23,791 nucleotides of DNA from Verrucomicrobiales bacterium (GTDB lineage: Bacteria > Verrucomicrobiota > Verrucomicrobiia > Limisphaerales > UBA11320), in NCBI GenBank assembly GCA_003452185.1, contig DMJJ01000301.1:13084-36874 (forward strand). Direction: 5' to 3'. Each line of letters begins with the position of its first letter. Position 1 is the first letter of the stretch. A program made the translations under genes and the position numbers. Positions 1-12,800 of the stretch are shown here, in pieces. The notes beneath the pieces were generated by a model. That model did no database searches. It was not told the origin of the DNA and worked only from the letters and a program-made list of their open reading frames with translations.

Positions 1-800
1 TGGCATCCATCGCCAGGAAGGCCGGCTTCGGAACTTCGAGGCGCCCGATCGTCCACGTATGGCTGTGGCTCCCGAAGAAATGCACCGTGCCGGTCAGGGT
101 GATGTTCCCGGATCGGGAGTCGTAGCGCAGCGCCGCATCGATCCCGATCCGGATGCCGATGATGTAGACACTGGCGCCGCCCGTGGCCTCGAACCCGAAG
201 GTGCCTAACCCGTCGTAGTAGACCAGCGCGGTGATTCCCGCCTCAAACCCGAGGGTGTGGTTCCCCATGCTGATGCCCCCCGAGAAGAAGAGCCCGAACG
301 CCCCGTTCGACTGGACCCAGCCGGAGACCCCGATCGTGGTCAGCCCGAAGAAGGAAACGGAGCCGCTGCAACGGAAGGCCCACTCCCCCTTCCCCAGGGT
401 GACGGTCTGCGGGAGGATTCCCACGGCATTCGACGGACGGGTGAAGTCACCCCCCACCTGCACCGCCACAGAGACATTGAACGTGAAGATATCGAGGACG
501 GTGAGGCTCCCGCTCAGGTCGAGGTAGAATGGCTGGCTCACACCCCGGTGGGTGTCGATGTGGAGCATTCCACTCGCGTTGAGCTTGATCACGTCGGCGA
601 TCGTCGCGTTGACACTGACCGCGGTATCGAGCCGGAAGCCGCCCGAATCAAGGTCGACGTGGAGGTCGAGATGCGCGGTAAGGAGCCCCCCTCCGAGAGT
701 CACCGTCGCAGCTCCGTCCAGACGGAACCCCTGGGGACCGACCTGGATGACGAGGTGGACGCTGGCATCCACGACGTGGGCGAACGTCATGGTGCCATCG
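1..800 (-). other. Left-edge part of giant protein, beta-rich, open to window end
   Basis: Residues about 6936-7202 continue the beta-rich pattern (for example LDLSGSLTVLDIFTF, SVSFFGLTTIGVSG, FFSGGISMGNHTLGF, HFFGSHSYTWTIG). The only cysteine noticed in the giant protein is at codon 368-370. The frame is still open at the left edge, so the gene end, any C-terminal sorting signal and the total length cannot be seen. Confidence 0.75.
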
Positions 801-3800
801 ACAAGGATCCGGACGCCGGGATCGACCTGCAGGCGGGACCCGTCGGGCAGGCCGACGGTCCTGGCGGCGCCGGTCGTGTTCACGGCAAACATCAGGGTGG
901 CACTGAAGCCGAGCCCCACTCCGGCACCGAAGCTCCCGGGGTCGTAGCCCACCTGGAAGGCCCCGATGAGCCCATTGGTACCGATCTCCAGGAAGCCTGC
1001 GGCGCTGACCGTCCCCAAGGGACCGAGCGAGAGGGAACCGCTGACCGCCAGCTGGAACTTGGTCGCGGTGATCAGGATGGAGAAGGCCCCCCTGATCCGG
1101 AAGGAATCGAGCACCGAGACCTCCCCATCCCCGAGGATCTGGACGTAGAAGCCCGGGGGTTCGAGGGTGCCGTCCAGGTTCCTTGCAGACCCAAGGAGCG
1201 TGATGCGCCGGTAGGTCTTGCCGCTCGCAGAGTCGGTCCGGGTGGTCTCGAGACTGTTCCCGTGCTGGTCGACGATTGTGGGAACGGGGAAGGAGGCATC
1301 GTCGCGGTCAGCGATGTCGAACGACACATCCCGGCCGAAGGTGTTCGTCGCCAGGACGAACCCTCCCGCGAATTTCACCCCCGGGATCCCGCTCGACTTG
1401 AGCGAGATGTGGATCATGGCGGCAAAACCGGATTCACCCGTCGCAAGTGTTCCCGTGAAGAGAACGGCGTTGGCGTCGAAGCTCAGCAGCGGATGGTTCT
1501 CGGGCCCGATGACGAGGTTTCCGCTGATGAGGAGGGTGAAGCCGACGGGATCCGTCGAGACGCTCCCCACCAAGGACCCCTCGATCCTGAACAGCTCGGT
1601 CGCGCCGGCACGGAAGCTCGCGACAACGGAGGCCCTGAAGGTGAAGGTGTTTTTCTGGATGTCGAAGGTGTTCAGCCCGGCTGCCGTGTCGCCCACCTTC
1701 GGGGTGATGAGGGTGACCTGGTGTCCGATGGAGTCGGTGTTCAGGAGGATGATTCCCGAGCCCGCGAGATAGACCCCGGGATAGTCCCCGCCGGGGCCGC
1801 TCTGGTCGAGTTTGCCAAGGACGCCGCCGTAGGCGGAGAGGCCCCGCACGGGATCGTTCACGAGGGTGAAGGCCCCGGCGGCGAGGTAGGACCTGGGGCC
1901 GACGAGGAGGCTGCCCGACATGTTGATCTCAAACCGGCCGGGGGTGAGGTTGATGTAGAACTGGCCGCTGATCCGGGCCAGGGAGAGATCGATCCATCCC
2001 ATGCCCCGCATCACAAAATAGGGCCCATCCGGGTCATAGCCTCCGAGCAGCCGGGGAGCCCCCCCCGAGATCGTCGCCGTGCGATTGTAGGAGACGGTGA
2101 GCCGCCGGTCCGCATCCCCCGTCTTGAGGAGGGTGATGGAGGCCCGGGAGGGGTCGAGCGTGAAGTCGCCCGTCGCCCCGTTGTCGGTCGACTGGTGGAG
2201 GGTGACGGGGTTCTGCGGGTCGGTGGTGTCGACCACGCTCACGGTTGCCGCGTCAGGAATCGCGTGCGCCAGGACCAGGGAAGCGGCCTTGGCCGCGACG
2301 GTCACCGTCTCCTCCCCCGCGGGGATCTCGACCGTTTCTCCCTGCTCATTGCGGATGGTGGGGAACACCGGATCCGTGGTCGGGATCCCCAGGCCGACTT
2401 GATGGCCGAAGGTGTTCACCTGGATCAGGAAATCGCCGTGGACCGAAAACGGCCCGAGCTTCGAATCGAGCCCCACGGTGAACATCCCGGCAAATCCGCC
2501 CACCCCCTGGTCAACCCCGGCGAACACGAGAGCCGTGACGTGGAACGTCATCAAGGGGCTTGGGTCGGGGCCAACCTTGAGGTCGCCCGCCATGAGAATG
2601 CTCAGCCCCGTGGGGTCGATCTTGAGGTCGAAACCACCCTCGATCCGGAAAAGCTCCTGCTGCCCCACCATCAAGCGGGCCAAGCCGCTGGCGGTGACCC
2701 GGAAGCTCTGGGGAGCGGCCGTGATGGTGATCGGGGGCTCGGGGCTCGCCGGGTGGAGGACGATCGTCTGGACGTCGGAGGTCGTGTTGATGACAAACGT
2801 CGCCTGGGCCTGAAGGGTGATGCCGTAGGGGGCGAGCTTGGCGCTGAGGTTCTCGCTGGTCTTGATCTTCAGGGCGCCCCAGATCTTGAGGCCGTTCGCC
2901 CCGTCGATGATCAGCTCGCCCTCGGCCAGCCCGAGCACCCCGAGGAACGAAACCTCGAGCGTGGCCCGGAGGTCGACGGTGACCCGGGTGGCGCTGATCG
3001 TGAGCCGCACCTCCCCTTCCAGCCGTGCGAAGAGGGTGTTGTTGAAGACATCCGCCTGGGCCCCGCCCGCGATGATGATCTGGAAACTCGCAGGCTTGGC
3101 GGAGGGGTCGGTGCTGATCGGGTTGCCGTCAGCCCCCGTTGCGGCCGAGGCCTTGTACTGGACCACGACGGGGGCTCCCGCGGCGAGCGCCTGCCGGAAG
3201 ATGAGGGTGTTGTCCTGTACCCGGTACGCGGTGGAGGCCACCGCCTGACCGCTCACCGTGACCGTGACCGCTTCCCCCGCCACGACGGGCTGGGTCAGGG
3301 TGAAGCGGGTCGGGGCCCCCGTGAGGGTCTCCGTCTCGGAGGTGCCGAGGGGATCGAGATAGGTCACCACGACCGACTGCCCGGCCGGCACCACCGTGTC
3401 GAGCCTCAGGGTGGAGACATGCCCGGTGGTGGAGGTGCTGAGGGTGCCGGTGTAGGCCGCCCCGTTGACGAGGATCGAAACGGGATCGCCGCTCGTTTCA
3501 TGGCCGAGGGTGAACGTGGTGGAGGAAGGGGCGATGAAGCTCTCGGTCACCGCCCGGTTAGAAAGGAACTGGGCCTTGAGCTGGTCGGCCGTGAGCGTGG
3601 CGTTGGTGTCGGGGTTGGTGAACCCGAAGCTGAGCAACCCGTAGTAGCTCTCCCCGCCAAGCTCGGTGCGATAGGGCTGGCCGGGCTCATCCATGAGGAA
3701 GAGGAAGTGTGCCGACCCTGATTGGATCTTGCTGAGATCACCGTAGAAGTCGGCATCGAGGCTGAGGCTGTCGCCGAAGGTCGCCTTCCCAGTCATGAGA

Positions 3801-6800
3801 ATCTTGCCGGTGATGTCGATGGTAAGATCGACATCGGCCCGGAAGCTGTGGGTCGAAGCGTAGGCGTCATACAGGGTGGCGCCCGCATGGATGAGCATGT
3901 TGTGGGTCAGGGCCTCGAAGCTCAGGGAGCCACCGCCGCTGTTTCGGACCAGGGTGGTGATCTGTTGCTTCAGCTGTGCCAGCCAGACGTCGGGGGTGGT
4001 CTGGCTTGGGTTGGAGGCGATGGCCAGCGCCCGGAGGTTGAAGGCACTGGCGCGGGTGTCGATCTCGGACGTCGGCAGCCCCGTGGCCGGGTCCTTCTTG
4101 TAGACCGTGGGGTCGGGCATCGAGGCCCCAAAGTCAATGCCCCCGCGGAGGTTGGTGATGGCGAGGCCGGAGTTCGGCTCCAGGATGATCGGGATTCCGG
4201 AGCTGATGAAAAGCGAGAGCGGGCCGAAGTCCGAGAATCCCATCCGGAAATCGACCCCGCCAAGGCCCGGGATCTCGAGCGCGGCCTGAAGCGCTCCGAA
4301 CATGACACGCTTGGCCACGGGGGTTGAGGAGTCGGTGGCGGGGATGAGATTGTTGGCGGCGTCGAACTTGAGGAGCCCCCCGATCAGGGTGCCGGAGATT
4401 TCCGCCCCAAACGCGGTGCCAGCCACCTGGAGATCCATCGACTCGAGGTCGACGATGGCGAACTCGCCCGCGGCGAGCTTCGCGACATCGATCCTCATCC
4501 CATGGATGCCGCCCGCGATCGTGACCCCAGGCAGCCCTGCGATGCTCGCAACGTCGGCATCGAGGATGATGAAGAACTTCTCGGGCGTGGTGTTGAAGCT
4601 GCTGCCGGGCCACTGCAGGGTGATGGAGAGGTTCTTGAGCGGCAGCCAGGTCGGGGTGTTCAACGCGCCGGCATCCTGGCCCTGGCCGAGGGTGAGGGTG
4701 ACGCTGAAATTGTCCTTCGCGAGGAAATGCCCGTTGCCAAGGACAGCGAAGTTCCGCGCACCGCCCCCGAGCACCAACGGGCCGGCCGTGAGCTTAGCCC
4801 CCACCTGGCCGAAGCTGAGCATCTCCTGGGTGGCGCCTGCCTGGGGATCGAGCAGGACGTTGTCGGCGGTGAGGGTGAGGAAGCTGCCGAAGGCGGCCTC
4901 CAGATGATCCACGGCCAGGGTGAACTTCCCGGCCGAGAGGTCGCTGGGGAGATAGACCGGAACGGGGCCGGCTTGGGCGACCTTGGTCAGCGTGACGCTG
5001 ACGTCGAGGCTTCCTGCGATACCGAATTTGTCGAGATCCGTCCCGTCCGTGATTTTGACACTGGTGTTGCCGGGACCGGTGATGGTGGCGGTCTCCACCC
5101 CGATGGTCACCTTGGCCTTGAGCTTGATGCCTCCGTTTTCAAACCCAACGCCGAAATTGGTCAGCTTGATCGCCGGGTTGGTGAGAACCAGGGGACCGAG
5201 GGTGATGGTGGTCGGCGGCCCTCTCGGACTCCCCGTGGGAAGGGAAGTCGGAGTGCTGGCCCCGGGCGACCCGGCGCCGGGCAGCCCGGTGGAAGTCGTC
5301 GTGTTCGGGGCCGTCTGCCGGCCGGCGAGAAGGTCGAAGTCCGCCACCACCAGGGAGTCGAGCTTGAACCCGTCCGTCGACCCGTAGTGGAAGGAGCCCG
5401 AGCCGGTGACGCTCACAAGCTCCGCGCCCGGGTTGCCCGAGGCATCCATGGGCCGGATGGAAATCGTCACGCTCGAGAACCCGACCGTGGTCAGGGTCTC
5501 GGTCCCTGCTGTCCCGACAGAACGCCGGATGTCGAAGTCGCCAGAGATCCGCACGACGCCCAGATCGATCGACCCGTTGTCGATCAGGACCTGCTGGAGC
5601 CCGTTGGCGTAATTCACCCCCCCGAGGGTCACCGAGCGGGGGAAGGACTTGTAGGTCACGCTGGTAGCCGTCAGGACAAGCAGACCCCCAAAGTCGAGAC
5701 TTGCGAGGGAGGTGGGATCCGTCTTGGCATCAGGACCCTTGATGGTGGTAATGCTCTCCCCGTTGGGCCCGGGAGGCTGGCTCGAGTAGCTCCCCTTGAT
5801 GGTGATGTCGCCGATCCGGATCACGGCTCCGAGGATCTCAATGAGAGCCGGCCCGGGGGTAGCGAACGCGGGCTGGCGTGAGGAGCTGTAATCCAGGAGC
5901 CCCTTGGCAATGTGGACGGCGGCGTTCGCGCCGGACGAGCCGACGGTGACCGTGAGCGGGAGCGTGGTGTCGATGTTTGCGGAGGCGGCCACGGTGATCA
6001 GGTTCTTGAACCCTGAGGCCTTCATCTCCTGGAGCGACAGGTTGCCATTCTTGCTCTTGTCGGTGACGGCGAGGCCGGCCGTGACGACGACGTCCGCGGT
6101 GCCACCGAGCACCCCCGCGGCCGCGCTCCCAAGGCTGACGCCGAGGGAGATGTCGGTTGCGTGCAGCTCCGCGGAGGCCTTGAAGCTGTCGAGATGGAAG
6201 ATCACCGCGGCGAGCGGGGCGGAGAGCAGCTTGTCGAGATTGAGGGTGACTGTGAACCCGGCATTGAACCGGCCGAGGAGCGTCGCCTCGAGCCCGGCGT
6301 TCAGCTTCAGGGCGCCGCTCCCGGTATCGAATCCACCCGAAGGGAGGAGCGAGTTCAAATCCAGGCTGACGGAGGTCGACTTGACGATGTTGAATCCGAA
6401 CCCGAGCCGGATCAGGTGGTTCGTGAGGTCGAGGCCGCCGCTCATCGTGAAGGGCCCCTGGGAGGTCTCGCCCCCGAACTGGCCGTTGAGCTTCGTCCCC
6501 ACGTTCTGGACAACAGCGTTGATCAGCCCCACGAGGTCGTGGGTCGCCCCACCCGCAAGAGGTGTGTTGAAGTAGGACTCCGCGGCGCCGCGGAGGTCCA
6601 GCAGATCCGCCACCGGTCCGACCAGGTCGCTGAGCTTCTTCCCAACCAGCGGGATTTGGGTGGCAAAGAGGCCGTTCGGGTCGCCGAGGCCGTTGTTGTT
6701 CAGCCCATCCAGGAGGCCCAGCAGGTTCGTCTGAACCGACTTGTCCTCGAGCGAGATGTCGAGCGTCAGGCTGGGGCGATTGAGGACCACGTTCGGCACC

Positions 6801-9800
6801 GTCCCGGCGAAGAGTTTCGGGGCGGAGAGCATCACAATCGGAGTCCCGAAGTTCGTGATCGTCCCGATGGCGGGCAGCGTCAGCGAGAGCGGAAGGGTGG
6901 CCGCGAGGCTGCCCGTCACCCCGATGCCGGCCTTGATGCTCCCCACGGTGGCAAAGGTGAACCGGTGATCAGGCTCGCTGCTTCCGGTCAGGTCGACCTG
7001 GACCCCCGCCGTCACGGAGGCCGTCCCATCCCGCACCCCGCCGGAGAGGGATCCGAGGGTCACGTTGAGGTTCAGGCCCGCGACCTGCACGCCGGCCCCG
7101 GCACGCAGGGCGTCGACTCCGAAGAAGAGCGCCGTGTTGATCTTCCCGAACGAGGGGCTGTTGGGATCGAGCACGTTCAGGTTGACCCCAAAGAAGGCGT
7201 TGGCCTGGATCGCGAGCCCGGCCGTCAGCCGACCGCTGCCGGTGATCGCCAGACCGAGATCCGTGGCAGCGGATCCGAGGCTCGCGCTGTCGAAGGCGAA
7301 GTCAAGGTTCACCACCGGATGGAGGTTCAGGCCGATCTCAAATTTGAGCTCGCGGGAGGCGGGGTCAAATCCGCCGGAGAAACTGAATACGGGGTCTGTC
7401 GAGGGGGCGAAAACATCCATCGGCTTGACGTCGACGACGTCCGCCGACCACGCGAACCCGGTCACCCGTGTGAGGGCATCCTTCAAGGCGCCCTTCAGGT
7501 TTGCCGACGAAAGGCCGACAGCCTTGGCCAGGTTTGCCCCCTGGAGCTGGGCGCGGCTGAGATCAAACCCGCTCAGGTCGAGCCCGGTGAGGTTGGCTCC
7601 CCTCAGGTCGACGCCCGACAGCACCTTGTTGAACCCGGCCGCGAAGCCCACCCCGTGCAGGTCGGCGCCGAAGAGGCTCGAGACACCCGCCAGGTTCAAC
7701 CCGGTCGCCCCTGCAAGGGTCGTGCCCCGGAGGGAGATCCCGGAGAAGCTGACCCCGGTCAGCTTGGCCCCTGCGAGGCTGGTCCCGGCCAGGATCGACT
7801 GGCCGAATTTCACCCCGGAGAGGTCAAGGCCCGAGAGGTCGAAGCGGGAGAAATCGATTCCGCCGGCGAGGGAGCTGAAATCCGCGAGCGGCCCGAGCAG
7901 GTACGTCGTGTCGCGGGTCAACCCCGAGGACCAGGCCGTGTCGTGAATGGCGCCCGTGAACACCGTCGAGAGATCGGTGAGGACGTTCCCGAGATTCGCC
8001 CCCACGAGAAACACATGGCTCAGGTCGGCCCCGGTAAGATCGACCCCGCTGAGGTTCGTCCCGCGCAGGTTGGCCCCGGCCAGCTTGGCCCCGCTCAGTA
8101 GGGCCCCGGTGAGATCGAGACCCGAGAGATCGAACCCATGCAGATCCAGCCCGCTGAGCGTCGCCCCCGCCCCGACGAGGCGGGCCGACCCGGCGCCCGT
8201 CCAAGCGAGCAACGGGAGCGAGCTCCGATCCTTCCTGCCATCCTTCCAGACCGTGGAACGGTCAAACAGAAGCCCCGCGACATTGGTGCCCACGTTGACT
8301 TTGACATCCTTGAAGACCGTCCCGATGGCCCAGGCCCCGGTCAGGATCGCATCCTCGAGCCTTGCCCCCGTGAAATCGGCCCCGCGCAGGTTCGCTCCGG
8401 TCAGGTTGGCCCCGCGCAGGTCGGCACCCCGGAAATCAATCCCCTCAAGGTCCGATCCCGAGAAGTTGGCTCCCCGCAGGTCGGCCCCTTCGAACAGGAA
8501 TCCCCGGAGGTCGAGCGCGGTGGCCACCTGGAGCTCGAAGTTTCCGCCCAGCCCATTGGGCAGGTCGGGGTTGAACCCGTGGGCGGTCCCCTGCTTGAAG
8601 TGGCGGCTGAGCTCATCCAGCAGGCCTAGGACCGTGGGAAGCGGGTTCGTATCAAAGAACGACTGCACCACCGGGGTGAGGGCGAAGAGCCCCCGCATGC
8701 TGCTCACCCCGAGGATTTCCCCAATGCTCTTCCCGATCACCGGCAGGGTCATCCCCAGGGAGGCATCCGCACTGCCGAGGGCGCTGTCCAGCTTCTCGTC
8801 GAACTTCCGGGTCACGTCGAGGATCTTGTCCATCAGGGCCTCGGTGAGGCGGATATCGACCGTGAAATCGGGGCGCGTGACCACAACCGCTTGAGGACGG
8901 CCGTCGGCCCCGTTGCGGTTGCTGTCGTAGGTGAGGAAACCGTCGCCATGGATCGTCACCACCGGAACCCCGTAGTCCGTGGGGCTGAACCCGGCGATCG
9001 TGAGGGTGAGAGGCAGGGAGGCATCGATCGACGCCGAGGCGGTGAGGTGGAGCAGATCGCGGAACGCGGTCGCGCGCACCTCCCGCAGCGTGATGACTCC
9101 ATCCCCGTTCGGGTCGACGAAGTCGAGGCGCCCGGAAAGAGTCACATCCAAGGCTCCATGGGTGACCCCGCCTGAGACGGCTCCGCCGAAGCCGGCGACA
9201 AAGTTCACGTCCGGGGCGCTCAACTCGCCCGACAGGGTGATTGGATCGAGGGTGAACTTCACCGCGTCGGGCAGAGTGGCGGCACTGAACATCCGGCCCA
9301 GGTCGAGCGCGATGCCAAAGCCGGCCGTGACATGTCCCGTGAGCGTCACCGCGGTGACCCCGGTGAAGCTGACGCTGCCGTCCAGGTGCATGTCGGCCGC
9401 CAGGCTGGAGCTGTCGAGCGAGTAGGACTGAACCTTCTGGTAGTCGAGCTTCGCCCCGAATCGCACCTCATGGGTGGCGAGATCAAAGCCGGCCGACAGG
9501 GTCAGGGGCCCCTCCCCGCCGCTGCTCGAGAGGCGCTTGGCAGCCTCGACCATCATCCATCCTGCCAGCCCGCCAAGATCAGGACGCGCCGCCCCGGTCG
9601 GGTCGTGGTTCACCCCGGGAGCGTTGGTGTTGGGGTCCAGGGCGAGGAACGAGTCAAAATAGGTCTGCGCGCTGGAGTGAAGATCCAGGGCGTCGGAGAG
9701 GTTCCCGACCAGGTCGTTGATCGACTTGTGGAGGATCGGGATCGTGTCGTCCAGGAAGCTGGAGGAGCCCGATGCCCTGTTCTGGAGCTTGTCGGTGAGC

Positions 9801-12800
9801 TCCTGCAGCCGGGCGAGGATGTTCGACTGGACGTCGGGGTTGTCGAGGAAGATGTCGATGGAGAATCGCGGCCGGTTGAAGACAAACGAGCCCGGTGCTC
9901 CGACGAACAGGTCCGGAGCCTCGATCATCACCGTCGGGGTGCCGTATCGGGTGAGATCGAAGCCCGCGAGGCTCAATGTCGTGAGGGGGATCGAAGCATC
10001 CAGCGAGGCATGCGCCGTGATCCCGATCAGGCTGGTGAGGCTCGTGCTCCGGGAGGTGAGCTCCGCAAAGCTCAGCTTGCCGTCGTTGTTCGGGTCGTTG
10101 AGCCCCACCGACACCTCGGCGTCGAGCGCCACCCGTCCCCCGCTCACCGCAACGGCAGCCCCCGCGAACGAGGTCGCAAGGCTCAGGTCCGTGACACCGA
10201 TCCCGGCCGTGACCTGCGCCTTGTGAAGCTGGAGGAAGAAGTTCGAGGACGTCGGCGGGAATGTCCCCAGGTCGATCCCGAACGAGAAGTCGAGCGCCAC
10301 CCCGAGGTTCACGTCGAGCTTGGCGCCGCTGTTGGGGTCGAGGCCGAGGGCGGCGAATGTGGGCCCGAAGTTCAGGTCCCGGGAGAAGGTCTTTGTGACG
10401 TCGAGGCCAATGTCGAACCGGAGCTGCCGATCCGCGGGAGAGAGGTCCACGCGGACGCTGAGGGGCGAGTTGCCAATGGCCCCCGCCAGGGCGGCGTTCA
10501 CCTCTCGGTTGATCACGTCCGCCAACCCCTCGAAGGTCGGCAGGTGATACGCGTCATCGACGTGCGTCGGGTCGCCCGGGTCCCTGAGATACTCGATCAC
10601 CGCCGTCCCGACATCCAGGAGCGCCCCGACGTCCATGAGATCCCGCAGCTTGCGGTTGATCAGCGGAAGCTCGGTGTTGAACGCGGCGCCGCTGCTGAAG
10701 GCGGTGGAGAAGTCGTGCAGGCGCCCGATGCCATTCTCGATCGCCTGCGCGATGGAGTCGATCTTGTCCTGGATGAACGGGACGCCGCTTCCCGTCACCG
10801 TGACGCCCGAAAGCTGGCTCACGTCGCTCCAGGTGAAGATGAACTGCTGGGGATCGAGCTTGCCAAAAGCCGAGTCCACGGAGACCACCGTGCTGAAGAC
10901 CACGTCGGGAGTCTGGCTTGCCCCCTGGCCATGGTTCCCGGCCAGGTTCACCTGGATCAGGTCGCCCAGGGAGGCCGAGAAGTCGGAGATGCGGATCTTC
11001 CCATCCACCTCGCCCGCCCCGGGCTCCGTGAGGTCGAGGGTGAGCTGGACGCTCGGATCGAAGCTGAGGGTGGCCTGCGAGAGGCTGACCGAGATGATGC
11101 CGATGTCGCCGGTGGCGGTCAGGCTCCCATCGACCTTGAGGTTCCCAAGGGCGAGGGCGTGGTCTCCGGCCGCGGTCGGCACGAGGTAGAACCCCTGGGC
11201 GTCGGCCCCGAACACCAGGTGGAGCGCCACGTCGGCACTCAGGTGGATGTCCCCCTTGAGCGAGAGCGCCCCGCCAAAGGCCTCCAGGTCGAGCGCGGTG
11301 CCCCCGTCGACCGTCCGCGCCACGGTGACATCAAACAGGAACCCGCCACCGGTTTGCCAGAGCTTCACGTTGCCGTCCGTCCCATCAAGATCGTCGAGGG
11401 CCTGGCGAAGCGCCTCGAGGCTGGAGAGCGAGGAACTTCCGATGCGCGCGAGGAGGTCGTCCCCGAGCAGGCGACCAAGGATCGATGTGACAGCACTGCC
11501 GCCAGGGGCCGCGGGAGCCTCCTCCCCTCCCTCGCCGGCCACGACCCCGCCAGCGACCAGGTGTCCGCGGTCGGAGAGCGGCGAAAGCGAGCTGCCGGAG
11601 CCGCCGGTGATGACATTTGTGGCGCCGCTCCCGATCAATGGAAGCTGTTTTGATCCGATGGCGTTGCTGATCTTGTCGGAAGCCGCCAGGAACTGCAGGC
11701 CCGACTGGACCCTCGCCAGGTCATTCTCGGCCCCGGCGTCGGGGATGCTGACCTGGACGACCTGAAGATTCTCAAACTCCACTGAGAGGGAGGGGCTCTG
11801 GGCGGCGTTCCCGCCTCCGATGAGGATCGACCCGCTCGTTGTGCCGACCGACTGGCCGAGCACCGCGTCCCCCCGCGATCCGAGCAGGACGAGGCTGTCT
11901 GCCCCTTCGCCTCCATCATACTTCACGCCTCCGGGCAGCCGCAGGCGGGAGTCGAGCAGCAGGCGGTCATTGCCGGCGCCGCCAAGGAGGGTGATCCCAT
12001 CGAGCTGGGCCATGGGGTAGCTCCCGAGCAACTGTTCGCCCACGGGGCGATCGAGCTGGAACACATCCACCCAGGGGTCGAGGGGCTGGAGATGATCCGG
12101 GTTGAGCCTCAAGGCGAAGACATTGTCGCCGGTGGTGCCCCGGATCTCGAGCACGGGGGGAGGGGCGAGGTTGCGGGCCGCGTCCTGGAGGATCCAGACC
12201 CCGCGTCCCCGGAGCCCCAGGAGGAGGACATCGCCATAGGTCGCAGTCACCCCGGCCGCGTTCCGGTAGGTGAAGGCGGGGGTGTAGCTCATGGCCCCGA
12301 GGATTGCGTTCGGGAGGTTGACAGCGAGCCGCCCCCACCGTGGCACCCCGGCTCCGGTGCCCGGGTTGAGGGCCTGGGGCATGAGCCGGTCGGCGATGGC
12401 GGTCTTGACCACGACAGGGGTCCGCAGGGCGACGGCAAAAGCCGCGGCGGCCTCGGCGTTTCCAGCCTGAGCCATGGCCGCGACGATGTCGGCGGCGGTG
12501 GTCGAGGAATGGATGTCGAACTCCAGGAGATGTTCCGCGGGGAGCCATGAAACGCGGACATCCTGCGCGGTCTTGGCGAGTCCTGTGTTGATGAAGCTGG
12601 TGGCCCCGTTGAAGGCGTCACCGGAGGACTTGGCCGTGATCTTGAGATCGTTCGGGTCGTTGGGGATCACGACCACTCCCGAGGCGACGGAGGCCGCCGC
12701 CCCGGTGTCGGTGCCGCCCGCGGAAAGGATGCCGGAAACCGGAACCACTCCAGCCCCGGTGTTGGCCTTGTTCGAGTCGAGCGAGGTCTTCGCCACCTGG

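Noticed and set aside
7475..8520. Quinolone-resistance (Qnr-like) pentapeptide protein
   Set aside because: The pentads are embedded in frame within the giant protein between EF modules, with no separate start or stop, so this is a structural domain and not a free DNA mimic.
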